Assembly: GCA_964544155.1 (NCBI GenBank)
Contig: CAZJAH010000002.1
Coordinates: 1 to 64,000 of the forward strand
Length of the DNA stretch: 64,000 nucleotides
Direction of reading: 5' to 3'
Source of the DNA: CAZJAH01 sp964544155
GTDB taxonomy: Bacteria > Bacteroidota > Ignavibacteria > Kapaibacteriales > UBA2268
Shown piece by piece: positions 25,668 through 33,752 of this stretch (its first letter is position 1; the number at the start of each line of letters is the position of its first letter). The position numbers and the translations under genes are program-made. The notes beneath the pieces are model-generated. The model did no database searches, had not been told where the DNA came from, and saw only the letters and a program-made list of their open reading frames with translations.

Positions 25668-28307
25668 TCATGTAAATACAGCGACACTGTTTGTTCTGGC
25701 TGATGATTTTTCCAAAACTTTAAGAGAATTCTCAATTAATGTTTCAGCGCTGTCTTCCTTTTGCAAGGGAGCAATGCCAATACTGACTGTAACATTATAT
25801 TTTCGCCCGTCAATTTCTATCATCGAAATCGCAATTTCGTTTCTTATCTTCTCTGCCCAAAGCTGGCCCTGAGTTAGCGCTACACCCGAAAGAAGCAGGC
25901 CTATGGTGCTGTCATCGATTTTGCCGAGGAGGTCGTAAATCTTGGTCTGGCCTTTTAGTATGGAAATAACATGCGCCCTGGCTTTTTCAAAGCGGTCGGT
26001 ATGTATTTCCGGATCAAAGGATTCATATTTGTCGATCCTAAACGAGCACAGTGTAGTAGGAAATTGAAAATCATGAGACCTGGTAACCTCTTCCCTCGTT
26101 CTTTCCAGGAAAGTAGCAGGATTATAAAGGCCTGAAGTATAGTCTATCATAGTGCCGCGGTTGAGCAATTCTATCATGTGCATTTTTTCAATAGCCGTAC
26201 CCGCGTGCTTTCCTATAGTTTCCAGAATACTTACATCCAGCGAAGTTATTCCTGACCGGCTTGTGCCCTCCATATAGAGCGCCCCGTAGGTCGAGGTGCC
26301 TGTTGATAAGGGCACGGCGGCAAAATAACCGCCATCTATTGTCACTTCACCTTCGGCAACCCTTAGTGTGTTTAAATCGACAGGTGCGGTAACAATGCTG
26401 CTGCCTGATACCATACACTTGCCCAGCAGAGAGTTTTCCAGGTCTACCGGCCTGCCGAGTATACCTGTGTACTTTTCTTCGGTGGCATGAATTGCTTTTA
26501 CCTGCCATCCGCCTGTTTCTGAATCATATATACTTAAGCCAATGGCAGTAAATTCGAACATCCTGCTGACGGATTCCACAATGGCTTCGGATATTTCATC
26601 CAGTGTCTTGTATTGGTCTGATGAAATTTCATGGAATAAATTTACAGCATCTATTGTTTTTGATGATTGTAGCAGGTCGTACTTTTCTGTATAACTCTGG
26701 ACTACCGCTGCCAGCAGCTTTGAAAAATGCCCAAGAAAGCTGACCATGAAGGAATCATAGGCGTCAGGAGCGTCGGTATCGGCGCAAATAAGTCCAATCA
26801 CGGTATTATTGTAGAAGACAGGCATCCCGATGAATGAGCGTGTATTCACCTGTTCATTATAATAGGGGATGAGGTCGAGCTCTGCGGCGGGATTAATTTC
26901 GCTTAAGATCTCAGGCTTGGCGTTCTTGTATATCTGGCTGACTATGTCATTGCCGACCGGGAAGCGCATTCTGTGTGATACAGCTTCAGGAATGCTGGTT
27001 ACGTATGATTCGAGTATCAGTTCATTATTCTCGGAATTAGCGAGAATAAAGGCCGCTGTCTTTGCCGGAGTTACTGTCCTGATAACCATGAGCACCCGTG
27101 AGAGAAAGTACTCGAATTCCTTACGGGGCTCCCTGCCGTGGCGCGGAATATCTTCCGTTAGCAATGATAATGGCAGGTCGATATGTTTTTCTTTATAGAA
27201 GAAGTTTTCCTGTAATTCTTCTTCATCGTTTGTTTTTTCCTGCTCAGGATTAGTATCATCTTTCAGTGCAGAAGACTCTTTATCTTCCTTCTGTGAAGAC
27301 TTTTTGTATTTATCAGCCTTAGCTTTGATGTGATTTAATTCTGCTTCACTGAGTTCGTCTTCAATGTCATCGCTTTCGGTTTTCTCAAGCTGTTCCGGCT
27401 GTTTAATTTCAATATTAAGCTTATAGTCTTCCGTTTTTGCCTCAGCCCTGAAAGCAGGTTTTTCCGATAGGCTTTTATTTTGATCAATATCAGTTTTCTC
27501 TGTATCTTTTTCTGCCTCAGAAAGATTTTCGCTAACATCTTCTCCCTGCTGCTCATTCAATTTAATTGCTTCTTCTGTATTGCTTAATTCCTCACGTTCT
27601 TTCTGAGGTTCGGTGTTTTCATTTTCAGGAATATTATCTTCATCCCGGGTTACCTTTTCGCCCCGGTCAGTGATGCCGTTATCAACTTTTTCGCCTTCAG
27701 GTGTTTTATCAATATTTTTTTCATCTTTTGTTATGCCGGATACCGATTCTTTATTTTCTGCTGCAAAAATAGTTTCATCCTTGAAGGGAATGGATTGTGC
27801 GTCTTCTTCGGGTATTTGCTTTATTTCATACCTGAAGGAAGCTGCTTTATTTTTAAGATTTTGAATTCTTTCTTCATCACTGATGCCTTGTTGTTTGGTT
27901 TCTGCAGGCTGATCCGCGGCTTTTTTAACTTTTTTAATTATCCGAAATCCTTCATCGGCCCCCATGGTTTGATCGGGCTTTTTGGGCTCATCCTGCTTTT
28001 CCGGGCCGAAAGAACTGTCGAAATCTTCAATTACTTTTCTTTTGGCCGAAGAATCTTTCCGGATAGTCATTTTATACTCCTGGCTGGCGCTTTTACCCTG
28101 AAATCGAGGCTCGACCAAATCTGAAAGCCTCTGGGATATATTCATTCCAAAGGCGACGGCTCCAAGCACCGAAACACTCACACCGATAAGCTTAAAAGCT
28201 ATATCCTGCATGAATATGGCAATAAAAAGCCCGGCCAGAATAATAATTATCGGCAGGATGTCCCCCGCCGTAATGATCTGCTTATAGTTAATTTTTCTAC
28301 TTTTCAT
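25668..28307 (-). CDS. Membrane-anchored tandem-GAF protein with degenerate GGDEF domain
   Basis: The 879 residues start with two membrane helices (about 16-34 and 37-55). A highly charged, mostly acidic linker of about 320 residues follows, without predicted fold. Two GAF sensor domains come next (about 395-540 and 560-700). The last domain is a GGDEF homologue (about 710-879), recognisable from DYTSGLYNPATFLE and VTVSIGIAPL. The GGDEF signature itself reads GKIDDSTIG, and the catalytic Asp/Glu pair is missing. It is therefore probably not an active diguanylate cyclase and may bind nucleotides or signal by contact. The gene is monocistronic. Confidence 0.8.
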   Translation of the reverse strand: MKSRKINYKQIITAGDILPIIIILAGLFIAIFMQDIAFKLIGVSVSVLGAVAFGMNISQRLSDLVEPRFQGKSASQEYKMTIRKDSSAKRKVIEDFDSSFGPEKQDEPKKPDQTMGADEGFRIIKKVKKAADQPAETKQQGISDEERIQNLKNKAASFRYEIKQIPEEDAQSIPFKDETIFAAENKESVSGITKDEKNIDKTPEGEKVDNGITDRGEKVTRDEDNIPENENTEPQKEREELSNTEEAIKLNEQQGEDVSENLSEAEKDTEKTDIDQNKSLSEKPAFRAEAKTEDYKLNIEIKQPEQLEKTESDDIEDELSEAELNHIKAKADKYKKSSQKEDKESSALKDDTNPEQEKTNDEEELQENFFYKEKHIDLPLSLLTEDIPRHGREPRKEFEYFLSRVLMVIRTVTPAKTAAFILANSENNELILESYVTSIPEAVSHRMRFPVGNDIVSQIYKNAKPEILSEINPAAELDLIPYYNEQVNTRSFIGMPVFYNNTVIGLICADTDAPDAYDSFMVSFLGHFSKLLAAVVQSYTEKYDLLQSSKTIDAVNLFHEISSDQYKTLDEISEAIVESVSRMFEFTAIGLSIYDSETGGWQVKAIHATEEKYTGILGRPVDLENSLLGKCMVSGSSIVTAPVDLNTLRVAEGEVTIDGGYFAAVPLSTGTSTYGALYMEGTSRSGITSLDVSILETIGKHAGTAIEKMHMIELLNRGTMIDYTSGLYNPATFLERTREEVTRSHDFQFPTTLCSFRIDKYESFDPEIHTDRFEKARAHVISILKGQTKIYDLLGKIDDSTIGLLLSGVALTQGQLWAEKIRNEIAISMIEIDGRKYNVTVSIGIAPLQKEDSAETLIENSLKVLEKSSARTNSVAVFT

Positions 28308-28687
28308 TTTACCTGAAAAATTTGATTTTACAATTCAGGCAGGATTGATATCACGCTGTGACGCATTTTCGCGCGCCAATCCCCCCTCCGCGTGAATTTA
28401 TTTTATTAAAGCCGCGGAATAAATAAATAATTTCACGGCTTTTACCGATGTAAGTTAATAACTTTTCATGATAGTTACAATATACAGAATTTAATTTTTC
28501 GATTAGTTAAAATTGATATGGCTCATAATCAGGATGGGGGTTTATTGTACAAAGCTATTTGCCGGATCTGAAATAATCCCATAGAATATGATGATGTATA
28601 TGATATGACAAACACTGCACGGGATGCACGGATAGCAACAGTTAAGCTATCGCGAAAGAAATCAGTTCATCTGTTAATCGTGCAGAG
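28308..28687. other. Intergenic region upstream of the GAF/GGDEF-like gene
   Basis: No credible gene is seen. An imperfect inverted repeat lies at 28391-28437, with arms beginning CGTGAA and ending TTCACG and an AT-rich middle around GCCGCGG. It is about 85-130 bases upstream of the GAF/GGDEF-like gene and could be a control site. A 38-codon ORF at 28605-28721 overlaps the next terminator and lacks support. Confidence 0.4.
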
Positions 28688-28711
28688 AACAAGGGGCCGC
28701 GGCCCCTTGTT
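28688..28711. terminator. 24-base GC-rich palindromic hairpin
   Basis: A perfect palindrome built on AAGGGGCCGCGGCCCCTT with AAC/GTT ends sits about 20 bases after the stop of the minus-strand secreted protein gene. The T run after it is weak on both strands. It most likely acts as a terminator for that gene. Confidence 0.6.
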
Positions 28712-28732
28712 TGTATTTTGAATGCTTATCTT

Positions 28733-29692
28733 CTACCATCTGTAATGCTTATCGAGTTCCCAGGTAGCAAGCTTTTTAACTTTATCCCTGAAGCTGATAT
28801 TACCCGCCTTACATTCTAATACGGCCTCGAAGGATTCCTGTGTGTTTCCGATTATACCTTGTGTATTAATATTTACTATATATGTTCCGGATGCTTTCCC
28901 GCCAGTAACGCTGACAAGTTCATCGATACCGTAAACCATCGCGGGGCTTTTATCGGGTGTAAGATCGTTGACTGTGGACACAAGGGTATAATCACTGACA
29001 TTTACATCTTCCAGTTCAGTAATCGCGGTATCCCGGAAAAATACTCCCTCCAACCTTGTCATAAACGGTGAAGTCCAGCTAGTATCCCGGGTAACCTTGC
29101 TATTAGGCAAAATGCCTTTCGCGATATCGGAAATATAAGTCAGATTCAAATCAGAAAGCCCTTTCATCCAATAATTCATTTTCAATTTATCTGTAAGCCC
29201 GGATTCTTCAATGTACAGGCGGTCGTCCAGCAGTTTTTGTCCTTCTATTTTGGCTACTTCGCCATATGGAGACAGAAATATTTCGTAATTCTTGCCGAGT
29301 GGTATGGAATGAAACTCAAAATCTTTATGCCTTAAAGGCGGCATGGACTCTTCATCCTGCGAATCATATTTAATTTCCATGTCCTTCTCTTTAAAATAAT
29401 ATTCCATGGAATCAATGCTGATGAATAACTCCTGAAAGCCGTCTTCAGACCCGGAAGGAGCAGCGATAGTAAGATAATAAACAAGTTCGCGGCTGAATTC
29501 TCTCTCGGCTCCGTCCTCAAAAATCCTTTTAACATCTGAAATTTGCGTGAATTTATATTTCGCGGAAGTATTTACCGGATACCTGTCATTTATAATATAT
29601 TCTACTCCCTGCTTTTTATCGGGCGCGGGTGCATCCTGTGCTGCCAGTGGCATAGTAAGTAATGTCGTTAGGATAAGAATAAATAATTTCAT
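28733..29692 (-). CDS. Secreted protein of unknown function (DUF6263-like)
   Basis: The 319 residues begin with a signal peptide (MKLFILILTTLLTMPLAAQ). The mature part is beta-rich (YIINDRYPVNTSAKYKFTQISD, GTYIVNINTQGIIG). It resembles DUF6263-type periplasmic proteins, but this assignment is tentative. There are no catalytic motifs. A single cysteine near the C-terminus (VLECKAG) has no partner. An AAGG Shine-Dalgarno lies before the ATG. A strong palindromic hairpin follows, so it may be monocistronic, with the Nudix gene 43 bases upstream on the same strand. Confidence 0.65.
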   Translation of the reverse strand: MKLFILILTTLLTMPLAAQDAPAPDKKQGVEYIINDRYPVNTSAKYKFTQISDVKRIFEDGAEREFSRELVYYLTIAAPSGSEDGFQELFISIDSMEYYFKEKDMEIKYDSQDEESMPPLRHKDFEFHSIPLGKNYEIFLSPYGEVAKIEGQKLLDDRLYIEESGLTDKLKMNYWMKGLSDLNLTYISDIAKGILPNSKVTRDTSWTSPFMTRLEGVFFRDTAITELEDVNVSDYTLVSTVNDLTPDKSPAMVYGIDELVSVTGGKASGTYIVNINTQGIIGNTQESFEAVLECKAGNISFRDKVKKLATWELDKHYRW

Positions 29693-29735
29693 TTTAACTA
29701 CCTTAAATTATATAATTATTTTAACATTTTTATCA

Positions 29736-30275
29736 TCATGTTATATTTCTAAAAAGCGACCAGGCGGCAAGTGTCATCCCGTCCCAAATATCGCCGCTTT
29801 TTATTAGACGTTCTATTTCTTTTTCGGTTAAAAGTTCAACAAAGAATTCTTCTGATTCATCAGGGCGGGCTGCGGTTTTCTGCAGGCCACGCGCAATGAA
29901 AACATGGCAAATTTCATTAGTTACGCCGTTAAAGGGATTGAATCCGCCTGCGTAGGCCATCTCCCCCGCCTTATATCCGGCTTCTTCCGCGAGCTCTTCG
30001 CGGGCGTTTTGCTCGGGTTCAAGCCCCGGCTTAATGCCGCCGCCTGGAAATTCCAGGCTGTTTCTTTGGTTCAGGTAGCGGTACTGGCTTACCATAATTA
30101 TCTTATCATTCAGGACAGGCACAACCATGGTGGCGCCTTTTGAATGCACATAATGGTACTCCCCTTCACCCCCGGCGGGGTAGCTGTACTTATCAATTTT
30201 GTAATCCCAGTAGGGATTGGTTATTACCAGCCTGCTGCTTATGGTTTCAAGTTTTGTAAGCTTTTTATTATCCAT
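29736..30275 (-). CDS. Nudix hydrolase, ADP-ribose pyrophosphatase-like
   Basis: The 179-residue cytoplasmic protein has a Nudix fold. The Nudix box reads GGIKPGLEPEQNAREELAEE, then AGY. Compared with the consensus Gx5Ex7REUxEExGU, the first Glu is Leu and the Arg is Glu, but the catalytic EExxEE helix is intact. Upstream ENTIRE-like strands (LVITNPYWDYKIDKYSYP, VVPVLNDKIIMVSQYRY) fit the ADP-ribose/nucleoside-diphosphate-sugar branch, which cleaves to AMP and a sugar phosphate. The substrate is not certain. Ndk lies upstream on the same strand behind its own terminator. Confidence 0.85.
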   Translation of the reverse strand: MDNKKLTKLETISSRLVITNPYWDYKIDKYSYPAGGEGEYHYVHSKGATMVVPVLNDKIIMVSQYRYLNQRNSLEFPGGGIKPGLEPEQNAREELAEEAGYKAGEMAYAGGFNPFNGVTNEICHVFIARGLQKTAARPDESEEFFVELLTEKEIERLIKSGDIWDGMTLAAWSLFRNIT

Positions 30276-30301
30276 AAAGTTTTAGCTTTTTTGTATAAAA
30301 A

Positions 30302-30336
30302 AAGTGAAGAACCGCAATGCATAAGATCCTTCACTT
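30302..30336 (-). terminator. Terminator of ndk
   Basis: An 8-bp stem pairs AAGTGAAG (30302-30309) with CTTCACTT (30329-30336). A run of seven Ts follows on the minus strand. The loop is 19 bases. Confidence 0.7.
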
Positions 30337-30358
30337 GTTGTAGTCATAATACTTGTGT

Positions 30359-30787
30359 TTATGGGATATTATCCACTATTTCGCTGTTGCTGAAGAAATA
30401 CAGTATTTCTTTGACCGCGTTTTCATCTGAATCCGATCCGTGGACAGCATTAACGGCTTTTGATTCTCCGAATAGCTTCCTGATAGTTCCCTCCTCGGCT
30501 TCAGCCGGATCGGTCGCTCCGATAAGCTTGCGGAAATCTTCTACGGCGTTTTCCTTTTCCAAAGCTAAAGGTACTATCGGGCCGCTTGTCATGTATTCAA
30601 TCAACTCGCCGTAAAAAGGCCTGTCTCTATGAACTTCATAAAAAACTCCGGCCTGCCTTTCAGAAATCCTGGTAAGTTTCATCCCGAGTATCCTGAATCC
30701 TGCTTCAGTTATTTTGTCAATGATCTTACCTGTGTTATTCTTGCTTACAGCGTCAGGTTTAATGATTGCTAAAGTTTTGTTCGACAT
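30359..30787 (-). CDS. ndk: Nucleoside diphosphate kinase
   Basis: The enzyme transfers the gamma-phosphate among nucleoside triphosphates through a phosphohistidine. The 142 residues are the usual size. TLAIIKPDAV forms the first strand, and catalytic His116 lies in NAVHGSDSDENA, the family signature. SGPIVPLALEKENAV covers the nucleotide-binding region. The gene is cytoplasmic and housekeeping, flanked by its own terminator and by the sucD terminator, so it is probably transcribed alone. Confidence 0.97.
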   Translation of the reverse strand: MSNKTLAIIKPDAVSKNNTGKIIDKITEAGFRILGMKLTRISERQAGVFYEVHRDRPFYGELIEYMTSGPIVPLALEKENAVEDFRKLIGATDPAEAEEGTIRKLFGESKAVNAVHGSDSDENAVKEILYFFSNSEIVDNIP

Positions 30788-30983
30788 TTAGAATCCCTCA
30801 ATTATAAGAACACGAATTTTTATTTTCTGTTTCAAATTAATAATATTTTTTAAAAAATAAGTCAAGGATGCCTTATTGTATTTATCTTAGTTTAATACGA
30901 TTTCATTTTGTCAATATTGGAGTGATATAATTTGTGGCCTCTGAAATTACTGCCCGAAGGAGTTCAGATAATATAAACAAAAA

Positions 30984-31004
30984 GGCTGCCATAACCCGGC
31001 AGCC
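30984..31004 (-). terminator. Terminator of sucD
   Basis: A 7-bp stem pairs GGCTGCC (30984-30990) with GGCAGCC (30998-31004), with a 7-base loop and TTTTTGTTT on the minus strand. Confidence 0.85.
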
Positions 31005-31022
31005 CTTGAATTTACTGTTTCT

Positions 31023-31056
31023 TAAAGTAAAATTATTGATAAAGTAAAATTATTGA
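31023..31056. repeat. 17-bp perfect tandem duplication across the sucD stop codon
   Basis: TAAAGTAAAATTATTGA occurs twice without a gap, at 31023-31039 and 31040-31056. The second copy contains the sucD stop codon (31050-31052). It looks like a recent slippage duplication. Confidence 0.9.
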
Positions 31057-32051
31057 CTTTTGTCCCTTTTGGCAGGCGCATTCTTTGTCTGCTTGGACTG
31101 CGCCGCGCTTGTGGTTGTTTTCTTTCTTGTAGTGGAAGTTCTTTTCTTAGGAGCTTTTTTCAGTACATCAGCAACAGCTGCTCCGATATTAGCAGGGGAT
31201 TCAACAACCGTAATGCCTGCTTCTCTAAGCGCTATGATCTTATCTTCAGCAGTACCCTTCCCGCCGGAAATGATAGCGCCGGCGTGGCCCATCCTTCTTC
31301 CGGGAGGCGCTGTTCTACCTGCAATAAAGCCGACAACGGGCTTTTTAACGTTAGCTTTAACGTATTCCGCGGCTGTTTCTTCCGCCGTACCGCCGATTTC
31401 GCCAATCATTAGTATAGCATCAGTTTTCGGGTCTTCATTGAATAATTTAATGGCATCAATGAACTGGGTTCCTATGATGGGATCACCGCCGATACCGATA
31501 CATGTAGACTGGCCGAGCTTATTATCGGTTAGCTGTTTAACTGCTTCGTATGTAAGTGTGCCGCTTCGAGATACAACTCCGACCTTGCCTTTTTTATGAA
31601 TGAATCCGGGCATAATGCCGAGTTTTGCTTCGCCGGGCGTTATTACTCCCGGGCAATTCGGGCCGACAAGTCTTGAAGCAGATGTTTCAAGTGCTTTTTT
31701 GACTTTAATCATGTCTTTGGTCGGTATACCCTCTGTAATGCAGATTATCAGCTCAAGCTGAGCGTCAATTGCTTCGAGTATGGCGTCAGCCGCAAATGGC
31801 GGCGGAACGAAAATAACCGAAGCGTTTGATCCTGTGGCGTCAACGGCGTCTTTTACCGTATTAAAAACAGGAACGGCTTTTTCGAATTTCATTTCTTCGG
31901 TGCCTGAGTATTCCATGCCTCCCTTTCCGGGGGTAACACCGGCAACAACATTTGTGCCGTATTCAATCATCTGCATGGTGTGGAAGGTTCCCTCGGAACC
32001 GGTGATGCCCTGGATAAGGACTTTAGTTTTTTTATTAACCAGTACGCTCAT
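31050..32051 (-). CDS. sucD: Succinyl-CoA ligase, alpha subunit, with basic C-terminal tail
   Basis: This subunit of the TCA-cycle enzyme makes succinate and ATP or GTP from succinyl-CoA, working with SucC. CoA-binding residues lie in the N-terminal Rossmann domain (VLIQGITGSEGTFHT). Phosphohistidine His256 is in RRMGHAGAIISG. The protein is 333 residues, against about 290 normally. The excess is a Lys/Arg/Thr/Ala-rich tail (about 299-333) that contains RKKTTTSAAQSK. No sucC gene is adjacent. AGGGAAG precedes the ATG. The tail resembles the composition of the DksA-like protein's N-terminus. Confidence 0.94.
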   Translation of the reverse strand: MSVLVNKKTKVLIQGITGSEGTFHTMQMIEYGTNVVAGVTPGKGGMEYSGTEEMKFEKAVPVFNTVKDAVDATGSNASVIFVPPPFAADAILEAIDAQLELIICITEGIPTKDMIKVKKALETSASRLVGPNCPGVITPGEAKLGIMPGFIHKKGKVGVVSRSGTLTYEAVKQLTDNKLGQSTCIGIGGDPIIGTQFIDAIKLFNEDPKTDAILMIGEIGGTAEETAAEYVKANVKKPVVGFIAGRTAPPGRRMGHAGAIISGGKGTAEDKIIALREAGITVVESPANIGAAVADVLKKAPKKRTSTTRKKTTTSAAQSKQTKNAPAKRDKSQ

Positions 32052-32225
32052 ACAACTTCCCTGAAGTTTATATAAAAGTTTATTGCTTTAGTTAGGATTA
32101 GATTGTGCCTGTTATTCAATGTATGTATCTGAATAAATCAGACAGAATTTACTTTACAATATCTGTAGAAAGTTTAAAGATTAAAAATATTTTATTTTTT
32201 TGAATATTCCAAAAAGATGATCTCA

Positions 32226-32265
32226 CTATTCATTATATAAGTTATCTATTCATTATACAAGTTAT
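32226..32265. repeat. 20-bp tandem repeat upstream of the ClpB-like gene
   Basis: CTATTCATTATATAAGTTAT (32226-32245) is followed directly by a copy with one change (32246-32265). It lies 60-100 bases before the start codon, in the likely promoter region. Confidence 0.8.
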
Positions 32266-32324
32266 CCGAATGCTTTTTCGTCATATTTATCAGGTTATGT
32301 TAATTAATACATTTTGTCATTACC

Positions 32325-33656
32325 ATGGAACAGATGAACGACAATCAAACAACCGAGAAAAGGCTTGAAGAAATCGACAAAGAGTTGAAGGAATTAAGAA
32401 ATAAGTTTGCTAAGCTTAAAGAAAAATGGCAGGATGAAAAAACGCTTATACAAAAAATAAGGGATATAAAAGCGGAAACCGAACTTGCCAAACAAAAGGC
32501 GGAATCGCTCGAAAGGCAGGGGTTGCTCGATAAGGTAGCCGAAATACGCTATGGAACACTTCCTTCGCTGGAAAAGCAGCTAAACGATGCCAATACCCGC
32601 CTTGAAGAAATGCAGAAAGAGAAAAAGCTTCTGAAAGAAGAAGTGGATGATGAAGATATAGCTGAAGTTGTCTCAAAATGGACGGGCATTCCGATCAGTA
32701 AAATGCTCGAATCAGAGCGAAGCAAGCTCATTTACATGGAAGAGCGCGTTCACAAAAGGCTCGTTAATCAGAAAGATGCCGTAAAAGCAGTCGCCAATGC
32801 CATAAGGCGTTCGAGAGCAGGACTTCAGGATCAGAACAGGCCCATAGGGTCATTTATATTCCTGGGTACTACTGGAGTAGGCAAAACGGAGATGGCGCGC
32901 GCCCTGGCGGAATTTTTATTTGACGATGAAAATGCCATGATACGCATAGATATGAGCGAGTATATGGAAAAGCACTCTGTATCAAGGCTCATTGGGGCGC
33001 CTCCCGGATATGTGGGATATGAAGAAGGCGGACAGCTTACCGAAGCTGTCAGGCAGAGGCCTTACTCAGTTTTACTACTGGACGAGATAGAAAAAGCCCA
33101 TACCGAAGTATATAATGTGCTGCTTCAGATGCTCGATGACGGCAGGCTTACCGACGGCAAAGGCAGACTGGTTAACTTCAGAAATACTATCATAATTATG
33201 ACTTCAAATCTCGGGACGGAGATCATACAGGATAATCTTGGGGAAGTAAATGAAGATAACCGCGATGAGATCATGGGCAAGCTCAGAACCGGTATTACTG
33301 AAATGCTCCGTCGCAAGATGAGGCCGGAATTTTTAAACAGGATAGACGAGATCGTACTGTTTAAACCGCTCACAAGGAAAGAAATACATGAAATAGCCCA
33401 TTTGCAGCTCCGTGGCCTGCGATCAAAACTTAAGAAAAATGGCATAGAAATGGAAATATCCGATGATGCTGTTGATAAGCTGGCTGAGATAGGCTTCGAT
33501 ATACAGTACGGCGCCAGGCCGCTTAAAAGGGCCATCCAGAAGAATATTACCGATCCGCTGGCCTTGAAACTTTTGGAATCGGACATCGCCCGCGGTAATA
33601 AAATTATTATAAACACTGACAGCTCAGGTAAATTTATATTCCAAAAAGCCGAATAA
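32325..33656 (+). CDS. ClpB-like half protein: middle domain plus second AAA+ module only
   Basis: The 443 residues align with the C-terminal half of ClpB (normally about 860). A coiled-coil matching the ClpB middle domain spans about 11-105 (KWQDEKTLIQKIRDIK, KVAEIRYGTLPSLEKQL). SKWTGIPISKML follows. NBD2 then has Walker A GTTGVGKT (181-188), pore loop GYVGYEEGG (228-236), Walker B LLLDE (250-254), sensor Asn295, arginine finger Arg339 and sensor-2 GARPLKR. The N-domain and NBD1 are absent, and the 273 bases upstream have no room for them. A stop lies in-frame before the ATG. All NBD2 motifs look functional, so an ATP-driven unfoldase is plausible. The gene is divergent from sucD. Confidence 0.85.
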   Translation: MEQMNDNQTTEKRLEEIDKELKELRNKFAKLKEKWQDEKTLIQKIRDIKAETELAKQKAESLERQGLLDKVAEIRYGTLPSLEKQLNDANTRLEEMQKEKKLLKEEVDDEDIAEVVSKWTGIPISKMLESERSKLIYMEERVHKRLVNQKDAVKAVANAIRRSRAGLQDQNRPIGSFIFLGTTGVGKTEMARALAEFLFDDENAMIRIDMSEYMEKHSVSRLIGAPPGYVGYEEGGQLTEAVRQRPYSVLLLDEIEKAHTEVYNVLLQMLDDGRLTDGKGRLVNFRNTIIIMTSNLGTEIIQDNLGEVNEDNRDEIMGKLRTGITEMLRRKMRPEFLNRIDEIVLFKPLTRKEIHEIAHLQLRGLRSKLKKNGIEMEISDDAVDKLAEIGFDIQYGARPLKRAIQKNITDPLALKLLESDIARGNKIIINTDSSGKFIFQKAE

Positions 33657-33752
33657 TACTTTATATTATATAATATTCCGGCGGCGAAAATAAAATTTTT
33701 CCGCTGACGGATAAGCCTTATTAGTTCGGGTCAATTTTTTTCGGGATCAATC

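Noticed and set aside
28605..28721. 38-codon ORF in the gap upstream of the secreted unknown protein
   Set aside because: It overlaps the palindromic terminator, lacks a Shine-Dalgarno, and is of low complexity.
30788..30880. E. coli-like TTGACT-N17-TATTAA upstream of ndk
   Set aside because: It matches sigma-70 consensus partly, but the DNA is very AT-rich and the phylum uses a different motif. Chance could not be excluded.
30934..31047. 37-codon GTG-started ORF between ndk and sucD
   Set aside because: It runs through the sucD terminator and the tandem duplication, and shows no domain features.
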